A stretch of DNA of 47,323 nt from an uncultured Campylobacter sp. (GCF_937996225.1 NZ_CALKTC010000082.1:1-47323), one strand, 5' to 3'. Shown: positions 15,820 through 25,161, numbered from the stretch's first letter. Numbers and translations are program-made. Notes: generated by a model not told the origin, from the sequence alone.

Positions 15820-15852
15820 CCGAGCGTTTCATATTTTAAAAGGGAAAATTTA

Positions 15853-16293
15853 GTGAATAAAAACGATACGATAAAAGCAATAGAGAAGTTTGTAAGTTCT
15901 CAAGAAATGACGATGTTTCGCCTGAAAAAGGGTATCTACGGCGATGCGATGAAAAACCTGGATCAGGTTTTTACGCCGTATAAGGAGTTTGCCGAGTTTT
16001 TCAAAAATCCCGCGAATAGGCTGCAGGAGCTGTTAGGCAACATCGCGTACGAATCGATTTTAAACTACACTGAAGCAGGGCTATCGCACTGCGAGAAGAT
16101 CCACTCGATCTATTTTGTGGAATCCAAAGGACTTTTCAAAAGTGGTCTAAAGTATATTGAGCCTGATGCGACCGCGAGAGAAAGAGCCAAGAGCTATTAC
16201 GACAAATTGCTGGAAAACAATGAGAAGCTTAACGAATATATCGATATCGGCTTGCAAAGGCTACATGGCTTAGAAGCGAAGGTTTTCGAGTAG
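15853..16293 (+). CDS. Hypothetical helical protein, 146 residues
   Basis: Not recognised. Starts with GTG at 15853 (MNKNDTIKAIEKFV), preceded by AAGGG, and has a clear TATAAT upstream, so it is likely a real gene. The sequence is predicted by eye to be almost wholly alpha-helical, soluble, without signal peptide or membrane segment; the C-terminal third (ARERAKSYYDKLLENNEKLNEY) has coiled-coil character. It could be a small cytosolic accessory protein; phasin-like helical proteins have this look, but there is no motif to support that. It stands alone between the metal regulator and a long spacer. Confidence 0.7.
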   Translation: MNKNDTIKAIEKFVSSQEMTMFRLKKGIYGDAMKNLDQVFTPYKEFAEFFKNPANRLQELLGNIAYESILNYTEAGLSHCEKIHSIYFVESKGLFKSGLKYIEPDATARERAKSYYDKLLENNEKLNEYIDIGLQRLHGLEAKVFE

Positions 16294-17154
16294 GCTAGGC
16301 TAGCTTTGGGATTTGATTTGCGCGGCGAAATTCTATCGCAAATCCTTAGCGCTTAAAATTCTATGATTAAATTTCATACCTTTTGTAGATCGCAAACTTA
16401 TACTATTTAATTCCGCGTTAGCGCCGCTTTTAATTGCACATATGGTAATAGGGCGGCTTGAGCAATTCCGTGGCGGTAGGCATTATCCGATACGATCAAA
16501 GAAATAATCTAAATTTTTAAAGCTCAACGAAGCGGGTTAAAATAAGCAAGCTTGGCTAAATTCTTTGAAGAGATTAAAGCAGGCTCTAGCATAAACTAGC
16601 GCTTGGTCGGAGTCTGCGAATTTGAAATTTCGCGGTTAGCGCGAACGGGAATTTAAAATTCTAGCGCCACTTTAGATTTCTGCGAAATGCGGAATTTTAA
16701 AAGTAGGTATTGCGCCTGAAACAAGCAAAACGCAAGATTTGAAATTTACTAGAAAATGCTCGCTGCAAATTAAAATTTAAAAGCCAGGCTGCAGGGCGAT
16801 GCAGTATAAATTTAATTTACTCTGTAGCGCAAAACGAATTCAGCAAGAGATATTTTCGGAAACAGAAGGGGCGATAGAGAGCCGTAACGAATTATATTTG
16901 ATTGCGCTAATACGGGCATTGTTGGTATATGCAGTGATGTAGCCGATGCGTAAAAATTATTTAGCGGTGTCAATATGGTGAAGCGTGCGGTATAAATTTT
17001 AACTCGTTTTGGCGCGCTGTTTTTATTTATCGTGCGAGGCAAACTTAAGCGGTAAACTTATTGAGATTAGAAAATTCTAAACACGGATTAAAGCTTAGCG
17101 GCGAAATTAGCCTTGCTAGCATTCTGCTGCATCTTAATTTCGCCGCAAGCAACT
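16294..17154. other. Gene-free spacer of about 860 bases
   Basis: No convincing coding frame, tRNA or rRNA. Short frames on both strands have no family resemblance and no ribosome site. Many AAATTT/AATTTT palindromes. Both ends carry 3' ends of flanking genes. Confidence 0.5.
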
Positions 17155-17385
17155 TTATTTATCTGCCTTTTCGGCTTTATATTGCGCTAGCAAGCTGCCT
17201 AGCTCATCTTTTATGCGAAGCTTTTCTTTCTTCATCGCATCGATCTCCAGATCGCTCATATGCACTCTGCCGGCCTGCGCGTCGGCGATCTTGTGATCCA
17301 GCTCGTCGTGCTTCTCAAATAGCGAATCAAATCGCGCGTTTTTGCCTTTTAACTCAGTGATTAAATCTCTGTATTCATGAAACAT
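17155..17385 (-). CDS. YdcH / DUF465 family small protein
   Basis: 76 residues from the ATG at 17385, which follows an AAGGAG site; the frame extends upstream to 17421 but lacks a ribosome site there. Sequence MFHEYRDLITELK, then a long charged helix with HDELDHKIADAQAG and a C-terminal MKKEKLRIKDELGSLL, matches the YdcH (DUF465) group of short helical-hairpin proteins of unknown role. C. jejuni has a similar small gene near rpmB, consistent with the gene order here. Confidence 0.85.
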   Translation of the reverse strand: MFHEYRDLITELKGKNARFDSLFEKHDELDHKIADAQAGRVHMSDLEIDAMKKEKLRIKDELGSLLAQYKAEKADK

Positions 17386-17630
17386 GCCTACTCCTTTGAA
17401 AAATTTATTCAAGTATATCAATAAAGCGCTTAAAACCTAATTTCAGCTATCAAATTTAGACTGAATTTCACGCATGAGATTCCAGATTTTAAGAGGTAGA
17501 ATTTTAGCTTTAAAAATTTAAAACAGGCAAATTTAAATGATAAAATTTTAAGAGCAGAGCTCTAAAACCCTGCCGCTATTCGCTATTTTCGAGACGAGAT
17601 TTTTATTATTAAAGAGTAAGCTGTGAATCT

Positions 17631-18824
17631 TTATGATCTATAATCGGCGTTGATTTTTACGTAGTCGTAGCTAAGATCGCAGCCGTACGCGCTAAAATCG
17701 CCCTCTCCGAGCCCTAAATCGCACCAGATCGTAAAGCTTTTTTGCTGCATCACGGCGTGAGCCGCAGCCTCACGCGCGGCGTCCAGCTCGCGATTTTGCG
17801 CATCATAAAGCAGCACATCGTCGTATTTGATGCGCAGCTTTTCTTCGTCGCATTCGATACCGCAGGCGCCTATGGTGGAGGCTATGCGACCCCAATTCGG
17901 GTCTTCGCCGAAGATCGCCGTTTTAACAAGTGGCGAATTGCTTAGCGCCTTTGCCGCCGTGCGGGCGTCTTCGGCGTTTGCGGCACCGCTTACTCTAAAT
18001 CGCACCAGCTTGGTCGCGCCTTCGCCGTCTTTTACCAGCATTAGCGCAAGCTCGCGCGTCAGGGCGTTTAACGCGGACGCGAAGGCCTCCTTTTCGTAGG
18101 CGCATTTGGCGCTGCTGCAGAGCATAATCGTATCGTTGGTGGAGGTGTCGCCGTCGACGCTTACTGTGTTGAAGCTCTGCTCCGCTGCTTTTTTTAGTAG
18201 TTCGTCCATATCCGCGCGCGGTATTTTTGCGTCGGTTAGGACGAAGCAGAGCATGGTCGCAAGCGCGGGATTGATCATGCCTGCGCCCTTGCAAACGGCT
18301 GCGATGTGAAATTTCTCGCCGTTTTCTAAAGAAATTTCATATGCAAGCTCCTTTTTTATCGTATCTGTCGTCATAATGGCGGTGGCTAGGGCGTTCGAGT
18401 TTCGTGCCGAGAGGTCAAAATTTTGCGCGGCGGTGATAATTTTTTCCTTTTTGAGGCGGTATCCGATGACGCCGGTCGAGCTCATGACGGGGTTTATCAG
18501 AGGGATTTTTTTGCCAAGCTCGCTAAAAATTTCATCGATATCGGCGATGCCTTGCTTCCCGGTCATAGAGTTTGCGTTTTTAGAATTTACGAGGATAAAA
18601 TTTGTTTTAAGCTCTCCGCCCGCGCGCTCTTGCGCCCTTTTGAAATGCCTAATCGGCGCGGCTTGAAATTTATTGCTCGTAAAGATCGCGCTTACGGCAA
18701 AGGGCTCATCTGCGCGGATAAATCCTAGATCGTTCCCCTCTTTTTTAAAGCCCGAATTTACGCCGTCAAAATAAAAGCCCCCGACGTTTTGTAAGCCGCC
18801 ATCGAGCTTAGTGATTTTAAACAT
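17631..18824 (-). CDS. argJ: Bifunctional ornithine acetyltransferase / N-acetylglutamate synthase
   Basis: 397 residues, normal for ArgJ. It moves the acetyl group from N-acetylornithine to glutamate in the cyclic arginine pathway and may also use acetyl-CoA. The precursor cleaves itself between Ala189 and Thr190 in GMINPALATML; Thr190 becomes the catalytic N-terminus of the beta chain. ATAIMTTDTIKKE (about 147-159) and the GEDPNWGRI segment are further family signatures. The start ATG lies inside the last codons of the upstream channel gene (8-base overlap), so the two are probably translated together. Confidence 0.96.
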   Translation of the reverse strand: MFKITKLDGGLQNVGGFYFDGVNSGFKKEGNDLGFIRADEPFAVSAIFTSNKFQAAPIRHFKRAQERAGGELKTNFILVNSKNANSMTGKQGIADIDEIFSELGKKIPLINPVMSSTGVIGYRLKKEKIITAAQNFDLSARNSNALATAIMTTDTIKKELAYEISLENGEKFHIAAVCKGAGMINPALATMLCFVLTDAKIPRADMDELLKKAAEQSFNTVSVDGDTSTNDTIMLCSSAKCAYEKEAFASALNALTRELALMLVKDGEGATKLVRFRVSGAANAEDARTAAKALSNSPLVKTAIFGEDPNWGRIASTIGACGIECDEEKLRIKYDDVLLYDAQNRELDAAREAAAHAVMQQKSFTIWCDLGLGEGDFSAYGCDLSYDYVKINADYRS

Positions 18825-19947
18825 ATCTCATCTCCTGCGGCTTGTATTTGCTGCGGATCAGTTTTTTGGTGTTACGGATGCCCTCTGCCGTGCCAATGAC
18901 TAAAAATTTCACCCCAGTACCGATGAGGTAGTCGCCATCCGGCATCGGGATAAAGCGGCTGTTGGGCTCTTTGATTCCCACGACGTCGGCGTTTGTAAAA
19001 TCGCGCAAGCGAGTTTCTTTTAGACGCTTGAAGCGGATCCACGAAAAATCGGGCACCGTGATCTCCTCGATATCGATGAGAGAGTCTTTTTTATACAAAA
19101 ACCGCTCCAAAATGTTTTCCATATCAGGACGCACACTGATTGCAGAGAGCCTTTGTGCGGCGAGCTTAGAGGGTGAGACGATAGAATTTGCGCCGAGTTT
19201 TTTTAGCCTCTCGGTGTCGCTGTCATCATCGCTATTTGCCATGATGAAGTAGGGGGTGATGCGACCAAGCTCCTTTTCGTAGAGGCGCACCAGCGAGATT
19301 ATTGCAATATTATCGGCTAAATTTGAAGCCAGCGTGATGACGCATTTGGCCGATGAGAGGTGGGCTTTTAGCATCGTGGTTTCCACGTGCGGCTCGCCTA
19401 CGATGAAGTAGGGGTAGCGGTTTTCTTCGGCGATTTTGGCTAGAGCGGGATCGGGGTCTATCACGACAAAAGGTAGATGATTTTCGCGAAACTGCTTGGC
19501 AAGCTCGGCGCAGTAGATGTTGTTGTAACAGATAATGTAGTGGTTTTTGAGCCTTGCGATGTTGTTGATCATTCGTTGCTCCCTAAGTAAATTTTGAAGT
19601 TTGCCGTTTTTTATGACCTCGACGACGACGCCCAGGCAAAACGAAAAGGTTCCAAAGCCCATGAGGATGAATAAGACGGTAAAAATTCTACCAGCGGGCG
19701 ATATCGGCGCTACTTCGGTAAAACCTACCGTCGTAAAGGTCATGCCTGCTTGATAAAAGGCGTCTACGAGCGAAAAGCCCGCTATAAAAACATAGCCTAG
19801 CGTGCCGATTAGCATCATCAGCACGATGGTTATAAGCGGTAAGCGAAAAGGGCGTAGCTGGTCGTAAATTTCTGTATAGAGGTTGATGTCCGGCTTAGTC
19901 GAGCCGGACCAGTCGAGGAATCGCTTGATCTTGTCCAAAACAGACAT
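18817..19947 (-). CDS. Two-helix potassium channel with cytoplasmic RCK-like domain
   Basis: 376 residues. TM1 about 36-57, pore helix and filter TVGFTE at 73-78, TM2 about 88-110, then a TrkA-N/RCK-like domain from about 135 and a TrkA-C-like end (DADVVGIK... YLIGTGVKFLVIG). Such tetrameric channels conduct K+ in the inner membrane and are gated by ligands on the RCK ring. Two deviations: the filter reads GFT instead of GYG/GFG, and the first RCK strand reads HYIICYNNIYCAEL where nucleotide-binding members have GxGxxG. It overlaps argJ by eight bases and follows rpmB by 18 bases. A K+ selective role is therefore likely but not certain. Confidence 0.85.
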   Translation of the reverse strand: MSVLDKIKRFLDWSGSTKPDINLYTEIYDQLRPFRLPLITIVLMMLIGTLGYVFIAGFSLVDAFYQAGMTFTTVGFTEVAPISPAGRIFTVLFILMGFGTFSFCLGVVVEVIKNGKLQNLLREQRMINNIARLKNHYIICYNNIYCAELAKQFRENHLPFVVIDPDPALAKIAEENRYPYFIVGEPHVETTMLKAHLSSAKCVITLASNLADNIAIISLVRLYEKELGRITPYFIMANSDDDSDTERLKKLGANSIVSPSKLAAQRLSAISVRPDMENILERFLYKKDSLIDIEEITVPDFSWIRFKRLKETRLRDFTNADVVGIKEPNSRFIPMPDGDYLIGTGVKFLVIGTAEGIRNTKKLIRSKYKPQEMRYV

Positions 19948-19965
19948 AAATTCCTCTTTAAGAGG

Positions 19966-20157
19966 TTATTTTGATTGTTTTTTCATAGTTCGTAGAGTTG
20001 AGGCGGCGACTTTGATTCGTCTGGTTGAGCCGTCTTCTAGCTGAACGCGGATGGTGCGTAGATTGACCTGGAATTTCTTTTTGGTTCTGTTATTTGCGTG
20101 GCTGACATTGTTTCCTACCATCGCACCTTTGCCGGTGATTGCGCATCTTCTTGCCAT
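19966..20157 (-). CDS. rpmB: 50S ribosomal protein L28
   Basis: 63 residues, typical. N-terminus MARRCAITGKGAMVGNNVSH and the basic C-terminus (KVAASTLRTMKK) are diagnostic for L28 of the large subunit. Promoter with TATAAT 32 bases upstream. First gene of a leftward operon with the K+ channel and argJ; divergent from rpe, as in C. jejuni. Confidence 0.97.
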   Translation of the reverse strand: MARRCAITGKGAMVGNNVSHANNRTKKKFQVNLRTIRVQLEDGSTRRIKVAASTLRTMKKQSK

Positions 20158-20188
20158 AATAAATCCTTGATGATTAAAATAAATGGCG

Positions 20189-20194
20189 ATTATA
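20189..20194 (-). promoter_or_regulatory. Probable -10 box of rpmB
   Basis: Minus strand reads CGCTATAATCGCC: perfect TATAAT followed by CGCC, similar to the HIT and rpsA promoters. Lies in the 145-base region divergent to rpe. Confidence 0.55.
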
Positions 20195-20302
20195 GCGAAA
20201 AAATTTCAAATTATGCTTAAAATCCGCTGCGGTTTAAATTTAGCGAAATTTATGACAAAACTAAGTAAAATTTCGCATCTTGAAATTTTATAAGGAATCT
20301 TA

Positions 20303-20944
20303 ATGTATGTAGCACCCAGCATTTTATCGGCGGATTTTGGAAAGCTTGCGGAGGAAATCCGCGCAGTCTGCGAAGCGGGCGCCGATCTCATTCACGTAGA
20401 TGTGATGGACGGGCATTTCGTACCCAATCTCACGATCGGACCGCTCGTAGCAAGCGCCGCGGCAAAGGCGAGCAGCAAGCCTTTAGACATCCATCTGATG
20501 GTTAAAAACGTGCCGTTTTTCGTCGATCTTTTTTTGCCGCTAAAGCCAAAATTTCTTAGCTTCCACATCGAGGAGGAGCAGCACCCTCTGCGCCTCATAG
20601 ATCATATCCGCCGCAGCGGCGTCTCGCCCGCGGTCGTGCTAAATCCGCACACTCCGCTTAGCGCGCTGGAGTTTATCTTGAGCGAGGTCGATATGGTGCT
20701 TTTAATGAGCGTCAATCCAGGCTTTGGAGGGCAGAAATTTATCCCATCGGCGCTTGAGAAAATTAAGCAGCTGCGCGAGTTGATAGATCGCAAAGGCGCA
20801 AAATGCCTCATCGAGGTCGACGGCGGAGTAAACGGGCTGAATATCGCAGATATCGACGAAGCTGGCGCCGACGTCGTGGTAGCGGGCAACTACATATTTT
20901 CTTCAAAAGACTACGCGGAGGCGATCCGTGCGCTTAAAATTTAG
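20303..20944 (+). CDS. rpe: Ribulose-phosphate 3-epimerase
   Basis: 213 residues, a TIM-barrel enzyme interconverting ribulose-5-P and xylulose-5-P in the pentose phosphate pathway. Family motifs in order: VAPSILSADFGKL, HVDVMDGHFVPNLTIGP (metal and catalytic residues), DIHLMVKN, MSVNPGFGGQKFI, EVDGGVN and VVAGNYIF. ATG at 20303 follows AAGGAA. The DnaQ-type gene begins 21 bases after its stop, so the two are likely one transcript. Confidence 0.97.
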   Translation: MYVAPSILSADFGKLAEEIRAVCEAGADLIHVDVMDGHFVPNLTIGPLVASAAAKASSKPLDIHLMVKNVPFFVDLFLPLKPKFLSFHIEEEQHPLRLIDHIRRSGVSPAVVLNPHTPLSALEFILSEVDMVLLMSVNPGFGGQKFIPSALEKIKQLRELIDRKGAKCLIEVDGGVNGLNIADIDEAGADVVVAGNYIFSSKDYAEAIRALKI

Positions 20945-20965
20945 GCGCGGCACGGGAGTAAAATT

Positions 20966-21772
20966 TTGACGCGTCAGATCGAAAATTTAATAAATTTACT
21001 GGCTCAAAAGAGCATAAATTATTACGATTTTATCTCAAAAGCAAGCGATATTGCCGAAATTACCGAGCTTTTCGAGCCCAAAGACCTTTCGATGTGGCGG
21101 GCGCTGGGCATAGAGATAATAAAGCTCGACAACGGCAAAATCACGCTCAAAACCCGCGAAACGGATATTTCGGATGAAATTTTTTGCTTCGTGGACATCG
21201 AGACGAACGGCGGGCTCTCAAACGGCCAGATCATCGAAATCGGCGCGATAAAAGCGCGCGGCACGCAGGAGCTGGGCCGCTTCGAGAGCTTCGTTTACGC
21301 GCCCGCCGTGCCCGAAAATATCACGGAGCTTACTGGTATCCGCACGGACGATCTAGTGGGCGCGCCGCCGCTAGCTAGCGTGCTGGAGCGGTTTAGACTG
21401 TTTTTAGGAGATAGCGTTTTTGTGGCGCATAACGTCAAATTCGACTACGGCTTCATCGACGCAAGCCTGCAAAAATGCGGCTTCGGGATGCTTTTAAATC
21501 GCAGGCTCTGCACCGTCGAGCTCGCGCGCCGCACGATCGAGGCGCAAAGATACGGGCTCGGCTCGCTAAAAGAGCTTTTAGGGGTACAAAACGTCCACCA
21601 CCGCGCATTTAGCGATGCCGTTTCCTGCTTTGAAATTTTCAAATTCGCGCTCTCGCGGCTACCGTGGAGCGTGCAAAGCACCGAGGATCTGATACTTTTT
21701 AGCAAAACCGCAAAGAGCCTGGCGCTGCCTAAGCCGCAGATTTCGGGGCGCGGCGAGGGCGAAATTTTATAA
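20966..21772 (+). CDS. dnaQ: DnaQ-type 3'-5' exonuclease (DNA polymerase III epsilon-like)
   Basis: 268 residues. The first ~70 are a family-specific leader; the exonuclease domain follows with ExoI FVDIET (Asp77, Glu79), ExoII HNVKFDYGFID and ExoIII HHRAFSDAV, making it a DEDDh nuclease. Expected role is proofreading for Pol III. The start is TTG at 20966, preceded by GGGAG, and it is only 21 bases from rpe. In C. jejuni the same neighbour order (rpmB, rpe, dnaQ) is found. The C-terminal part is short, so whether it binds the polymerase alpha subunit as classical epsilon does cannot be judged. Confidence 0.88.
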   Translation: MTRQIENLINLLAQKSINYYDFISKASDIAEITELFEPKDLSMWRALGIEIIKLDNGKITLKTRETDISDEIFCFVDIETNGGLSNGQIIEIGAIKARGTQELGRFESFVYAPAVPENITELTGIRTDDLVGAPPLASVLERFRLFLGDSVFVAHNVKFDYGFIDASLQKCGFGMLLNRRLCTVELARRTIEAQRYGLGSLKELLGVQNVHHRAFSDAVSCFEIFKFALSRLPWSVQSTEDLILFSKTAKSLALPKPQISGRGEGEIL

Positions 21773-23631
21773 ATCGCACGCCGAATTAAGAGATGAAATT
21801 TTAGTAAAATTTCGCGCTGCCGTTTGAGGGGTAAATTTTGCGCTTTTAAGCGACGGCGCTTTAATCTGCGCGGATTGCGGTAGCATAAATTCGATCCGAG
21901 CGATTTTGGGCGGCGCAAATCGGCGCGTATGGACCTAGATTTTGAAATTTTACCCTTGCCGTAGCGATTGAATACGCACAAATCGCGGCGGCGCAAATTT
22001 AAAGCGCTACTGCGGCGAGATGTGATTGCGAGCGAACCGAAACGGCGCGAATTTAAGCAGGCGTGGTTTTAAATCGCAATGCGATCGCACCGGATTTAAG
22101 TGTAAATGCCCGCAGCGGCGCACTCCGCGTATGCCGGCTAGGCGGATCATGCGATTTTAATTTGCTCGGGCGGGTGCGGCAGCGAGTGCTCGTGGAGCCT
22201 TTTTGCTTTCGCGGATTTTATTTTCGCGGCGATAAATTTTGCGGCCGCCCGCGGTTTTACAACCTTGCTTCGGGCGAATTTTATGAGCGCTTGCAGTCGC
22301 GCGGATGCGCCCGAAGCGTTGCGCGCTTTAAATTTAAAATTTAGCCTAGACGCGCGAATTCGATGCTTTAAACGCTAAAATCAATAAATTTTGCCCGCGC
22401 CTGCGCGTCTTTTGCGTCCTAAAAGCGATAAATTTAGCGTGCCCGTACCAGCGCCGCAGATACGCTAGGCGCGAGGGTTTTCCGCATTCGTCGCTTGGAA
22501 TTTTGATATTTGATTTTGGCTTGACGACCTGATCAGTACGTGCCCGTGCCGCAAATTTTAAAATGGAGTGTTATAAAATTTTTTGGCGCCGATCGCAAAT
22601 GAAATTTCATAAATTTCTATCGCAAAATACAGCGCGATCGGAGCAAATTTAAACGCAAGCCAGGCTTTGTCCTAGCGGCGTACGGAGACCGCATCCGCGC
22701 TAAATTTAGCGATAAGCAAATCCGCGATCTTAATAATACAAATTTACGCAGACGCAACTCGCCTCTCATCAAAGCGTCATCGGAAGACTGACGGGCGTTG
22801 TGAGTGAGCGGAGTAATGCGTCGCCGTCATCTTTGCAAGAAGCGCGATCTTGCGATTGGGCGGTCTTTTACGCCTCAAAAAGGGCATATCGCGGACTAAA
22901 ATTCGAAACGGAATTTCATAAGGCGGATCGCTGCTTTTAAATTTACGTTGCAAATCTCATAGGCTGCGAATACAGTGATTAAATTTTAAAATTCTGTCTG
23001 TCTTAATCATGCCTTGAGGTTATGTATTGCGAGGGTTCGCGAACCGCTTGATTGGAAAATGAGTTTTAGATCGCGCCTTGCGTATATCCTGCGTGCAGCG
23101 AAGTAAAATTGCGCCATAAAATTCATGTCGCCCGCCGCTACGCTACTGCCGAGCCGCCCGTGCCTTTTCGAACCGGCTAAATTTCAGCGAAGCTCCGCTT
23201 GGGTTTTGCTCTAATGCAAAATTTACTCGCTTGCCGCAGACTGCGGCGGATGAAATTCTGCCGCTCGCCGCAAGCTGTGCGCGGTATTTGCTTGTCGTGC
23301 ATGCGCGTCACGGCCCAGCGGGGTTTTTTCGTATCGGTTGTGCGGTTTGCTTACCGCGTATACGCGTCATGGACTAGCATCCGTCTGCCGCGAGCCGTCG
23401 CCGCTCATCCGTCTCGTTACGCATATTTTTGTGCTGTAAGCCACGCGAGCGCTGTATCTGCGTCAAGGCTGCACCGCGTTTTTCAAAAGCACGAAAATTT
23501 ATCCTACTACAATTTTCGCTTCTTTGCCGCGTCGCCTGCTGCGAACTGTCGCCGCGCTGTATCCCTGCCCGCACTCGCCGTACCCGCTTCGAGTTTTAGC
23601 GGATGCGCCTTAAAATTTTGGTCCAAAAGCC
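21773..23631. other. Unusually long gene-free stretch (about 1.86 kb)
   Basis: Contains only short open frames with no family resemblance, on both strands. GC-rich pieces alternate with AAATTT runs. Around 23283-23380 two imperfect copies of a segment with period about 59 (GCGGT..TTTGCTT..CG..AT.CGCGTCA.GG) can be seen. No tRNA, rRNA or known small RNA recognised. It may be decayed coding DNA or a repeat-rich spacer. Confidence 0.45.
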
Positions 23632-24768
23632 CTATTTGGCGCCGCGTCCGAGCATAAACAATCTCACTGCTTGTTCGGCGACGCGGGCTAAATTTTGTGT
23701 CGCGATCTCTTTTCCCATCGCGCGCTCAAGGCTCATCGGTTCGTTTAGGATGCAAAAAAATGCGCCTATGCCACGCTCGTTACAGCCGCCGGCACAGGGC
23801 GAGATACCGCCTGCCAGCGCGATTACGGGCACACCGTAGGAAGCGGCGATTTTCGCAACACCGCAAGGGGTTTTACCCATCGAGCTTTGAAAATCGAGCC
23901 TTCCTTCGCCTGTGATGACGAGCTCGGTGCCTTGCATATCGCGCTCTAGCCCGATCTCTTCGGTGATGATGTCGATGCCCGGCTTAAGCGTCGCGTTTAG
24001 AAAGCTTACAAAACCAAAGCCCAGCCCGCCGGCAGCTCCTGCTCCGGGGCTATTCCAAAGCTCGCGTCCGAGGTGTTTGCTTACGACGCTTGCGAAATTG
24101 ATAAGTCCCGCATCGAGCTGCTTTACCATCGCCGCATCCGCGCCCTTTTGCGGGGCGTAAATATATGCTGCGCCGTTTTCGCCAAAAAGCGGATTATCTA
24201 CGTCGCAGGCGATAAGAAACTCACACTCTTTAAGATGTGGTAGCACCGAAGTGCAATCTATCGTGGCGAGTTTAATCAGATCCTCGCCCGCTCCCGCAAG
24301 CTCTGCGCCATTTGCATCTTTAAATTTAAAGCCGAGCGCGCGCAGCATCCCCATGCCCGCGTCATTCGTAGCACTTCCGCCGATGCCGATGATAAACTTT
24401 CGCGCGCCGTGTGCGATCGCATGCGCTATCATCTCGCCAAAGCCATAAGTGCTCGTTTTTAGCGGATTGCGGCGCGATTTTTCGATGAGCGGCAGACCCG
24501 ATGCGGACGCCATCTCTAAGATGCCTAGCTCGCCTTTTAAGGCGTAGCGCGCGGGCGTTTTTTCGCCTAACGGATTTGCTACGATGACGTCCATGAACCT
24601 AGCTTTTAGTGCGTCGGCAAGGGCTTCAACGCTTCCTTCGCCGCCATCTGCGATAGGCTTGACGAGCACCTCGCAGCCTAGCTTTTCGATGCCTGATTTT
24701 ACGGCGTTGCCCGCCTCAAGCGAACTAAGCGAGCCCTTAAACGAGTCGATCGCGACTAAAACTTTCAT
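23632..24768 (-). CDS. Glycerate kinase (GlxK/GarK type)
   Basis: 378 residues, usual for the family. Phosphorylates D-glycerate with ATP to 2- or 3-phosphoglycerate, feeding lower glycolysis. N-terminus KVLVAIDSFKGSLSSLEAG and PIADGGEGSVEAL are hallmark segments, as are KFIIGIGGSATNDAGMGML and the C-terminal VITGEGRLDFQSSMGK with PVIALAGGI. ATG at 24768 follows AAAGGAAA. A GntP-type permease lies upstream on the same strand after 393 bases, which suggests uptake plus phosphorylation of glycerate or a sugar acid that yields it. Confidence 0.93.
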   Translation of the reverse strand: MKVLVAIDSFKGSLSSLEAGNAVKSGIEKLGCEVLVKPIADGGEGSVEALADALKARFMDVIVANPLGEKTPARYALKGELGILEMASASGLPLIEKSRRNPLKTSTYGFGEMIAHAIAHGARKFIIGIGGSATNDAGMGMLRALGFKFKDANGAELAGAGEDLIKLATIDCTSVLPHLKECEFLIACDVDNPLFGENGAAYIYAPQKGADAAMVKQLDAGLINFASVVSKHLGRELWNSPGAGAAGGLGFGFVSFLNATLKPGIDIITEEIGLERDMQGTELVITGEGRLDFQSSMGKTPCGVAKIAASYGVPVIALAGGISPCAGGCNERGIGAFFCILNEPMSLERAMGKEIATQNLARVAEQAVRLFMLGRGAK

Positions 24769-25161
24769 ATTTTTCCTTTGGCTGGTATTTTAAAATTTTG
24801 GAATTTTACAGCGCGTAGGCTAAATTTACGATGACGAGACTGAAACAAGAGTAGAATTTTAAAATCTCGTTGCCGAATTTATGGGGCAAATTTTAAAATT
24901 TCATGTCGTGGAATTTTAAAATTTTGTAAGCCACAGAATTTCGGCTAAATTTTAAAATTCCGTAGCGATAGAATTTTAAAATTTCGCTCCTTGAGGCTTT
25001 GTGTGTAAATTTAAAACTCCGCTATACGAAATTTTAATATTAAGGCATTTGCGCGGTACGGCTAGCTACGTAAATTTAAAGAATCTTATGTAGCTAGCCG
25101 CTGGTAGATGCCCGTAGCGCTCCGCACTGATTTAGCGTGGTAGCGGCTAGAATAAGCTAGC
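24769..25161. other. Spacer packed with AATTTTAAAATT palindromes, plus a strong hairpin
   Basis: Between permease and glycerate kinase. Between about 24855 and 24985 the 12-base palindrome AATTTTAAAATT or a close variant occurs at least five times at irregular distances, often as GAATTTTAAAATTTCG. No coding frame. The hairpin at 25059-25100 is listed separately. Confidence 0.6.
25059..25100. terminator. Strong hairpin downstream of the GntP-type permease
   Basis: CGGCTAGCTACGTA (25059-25072) pairs with TATGTAGCTAGCCG (25087-25100): 14 pairs with one G-T, loop of 14 A/T-rich bases. It lies 62 bases past the permease stop on the leftward strand and may end that transcript. No long T-run follows on either side. 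Confidence 0.5.

Noticed and set aside
21445..21996. 183-residue minus-strand frame overlapping the DnaQ gene
   Set aside because: Mostly antisense to dnaQ; Arg-rich, no recognisable domain.
22780..22880. A structured RNA or tRNA in the long spacer
   Set aside because: A few short complementary stretches are visible, but no tRNA cloverleaf, no RNase P, tmRNA or SRP signatures could be found.
23199..23657. 152-residue plus-strand frame in the long spacer
   Set aside because: Ala/Arg/Ser-rich with a composition expected from random GC-rich DNA; no start site or family signal, and it runs into the glycerate kinase 3' end.
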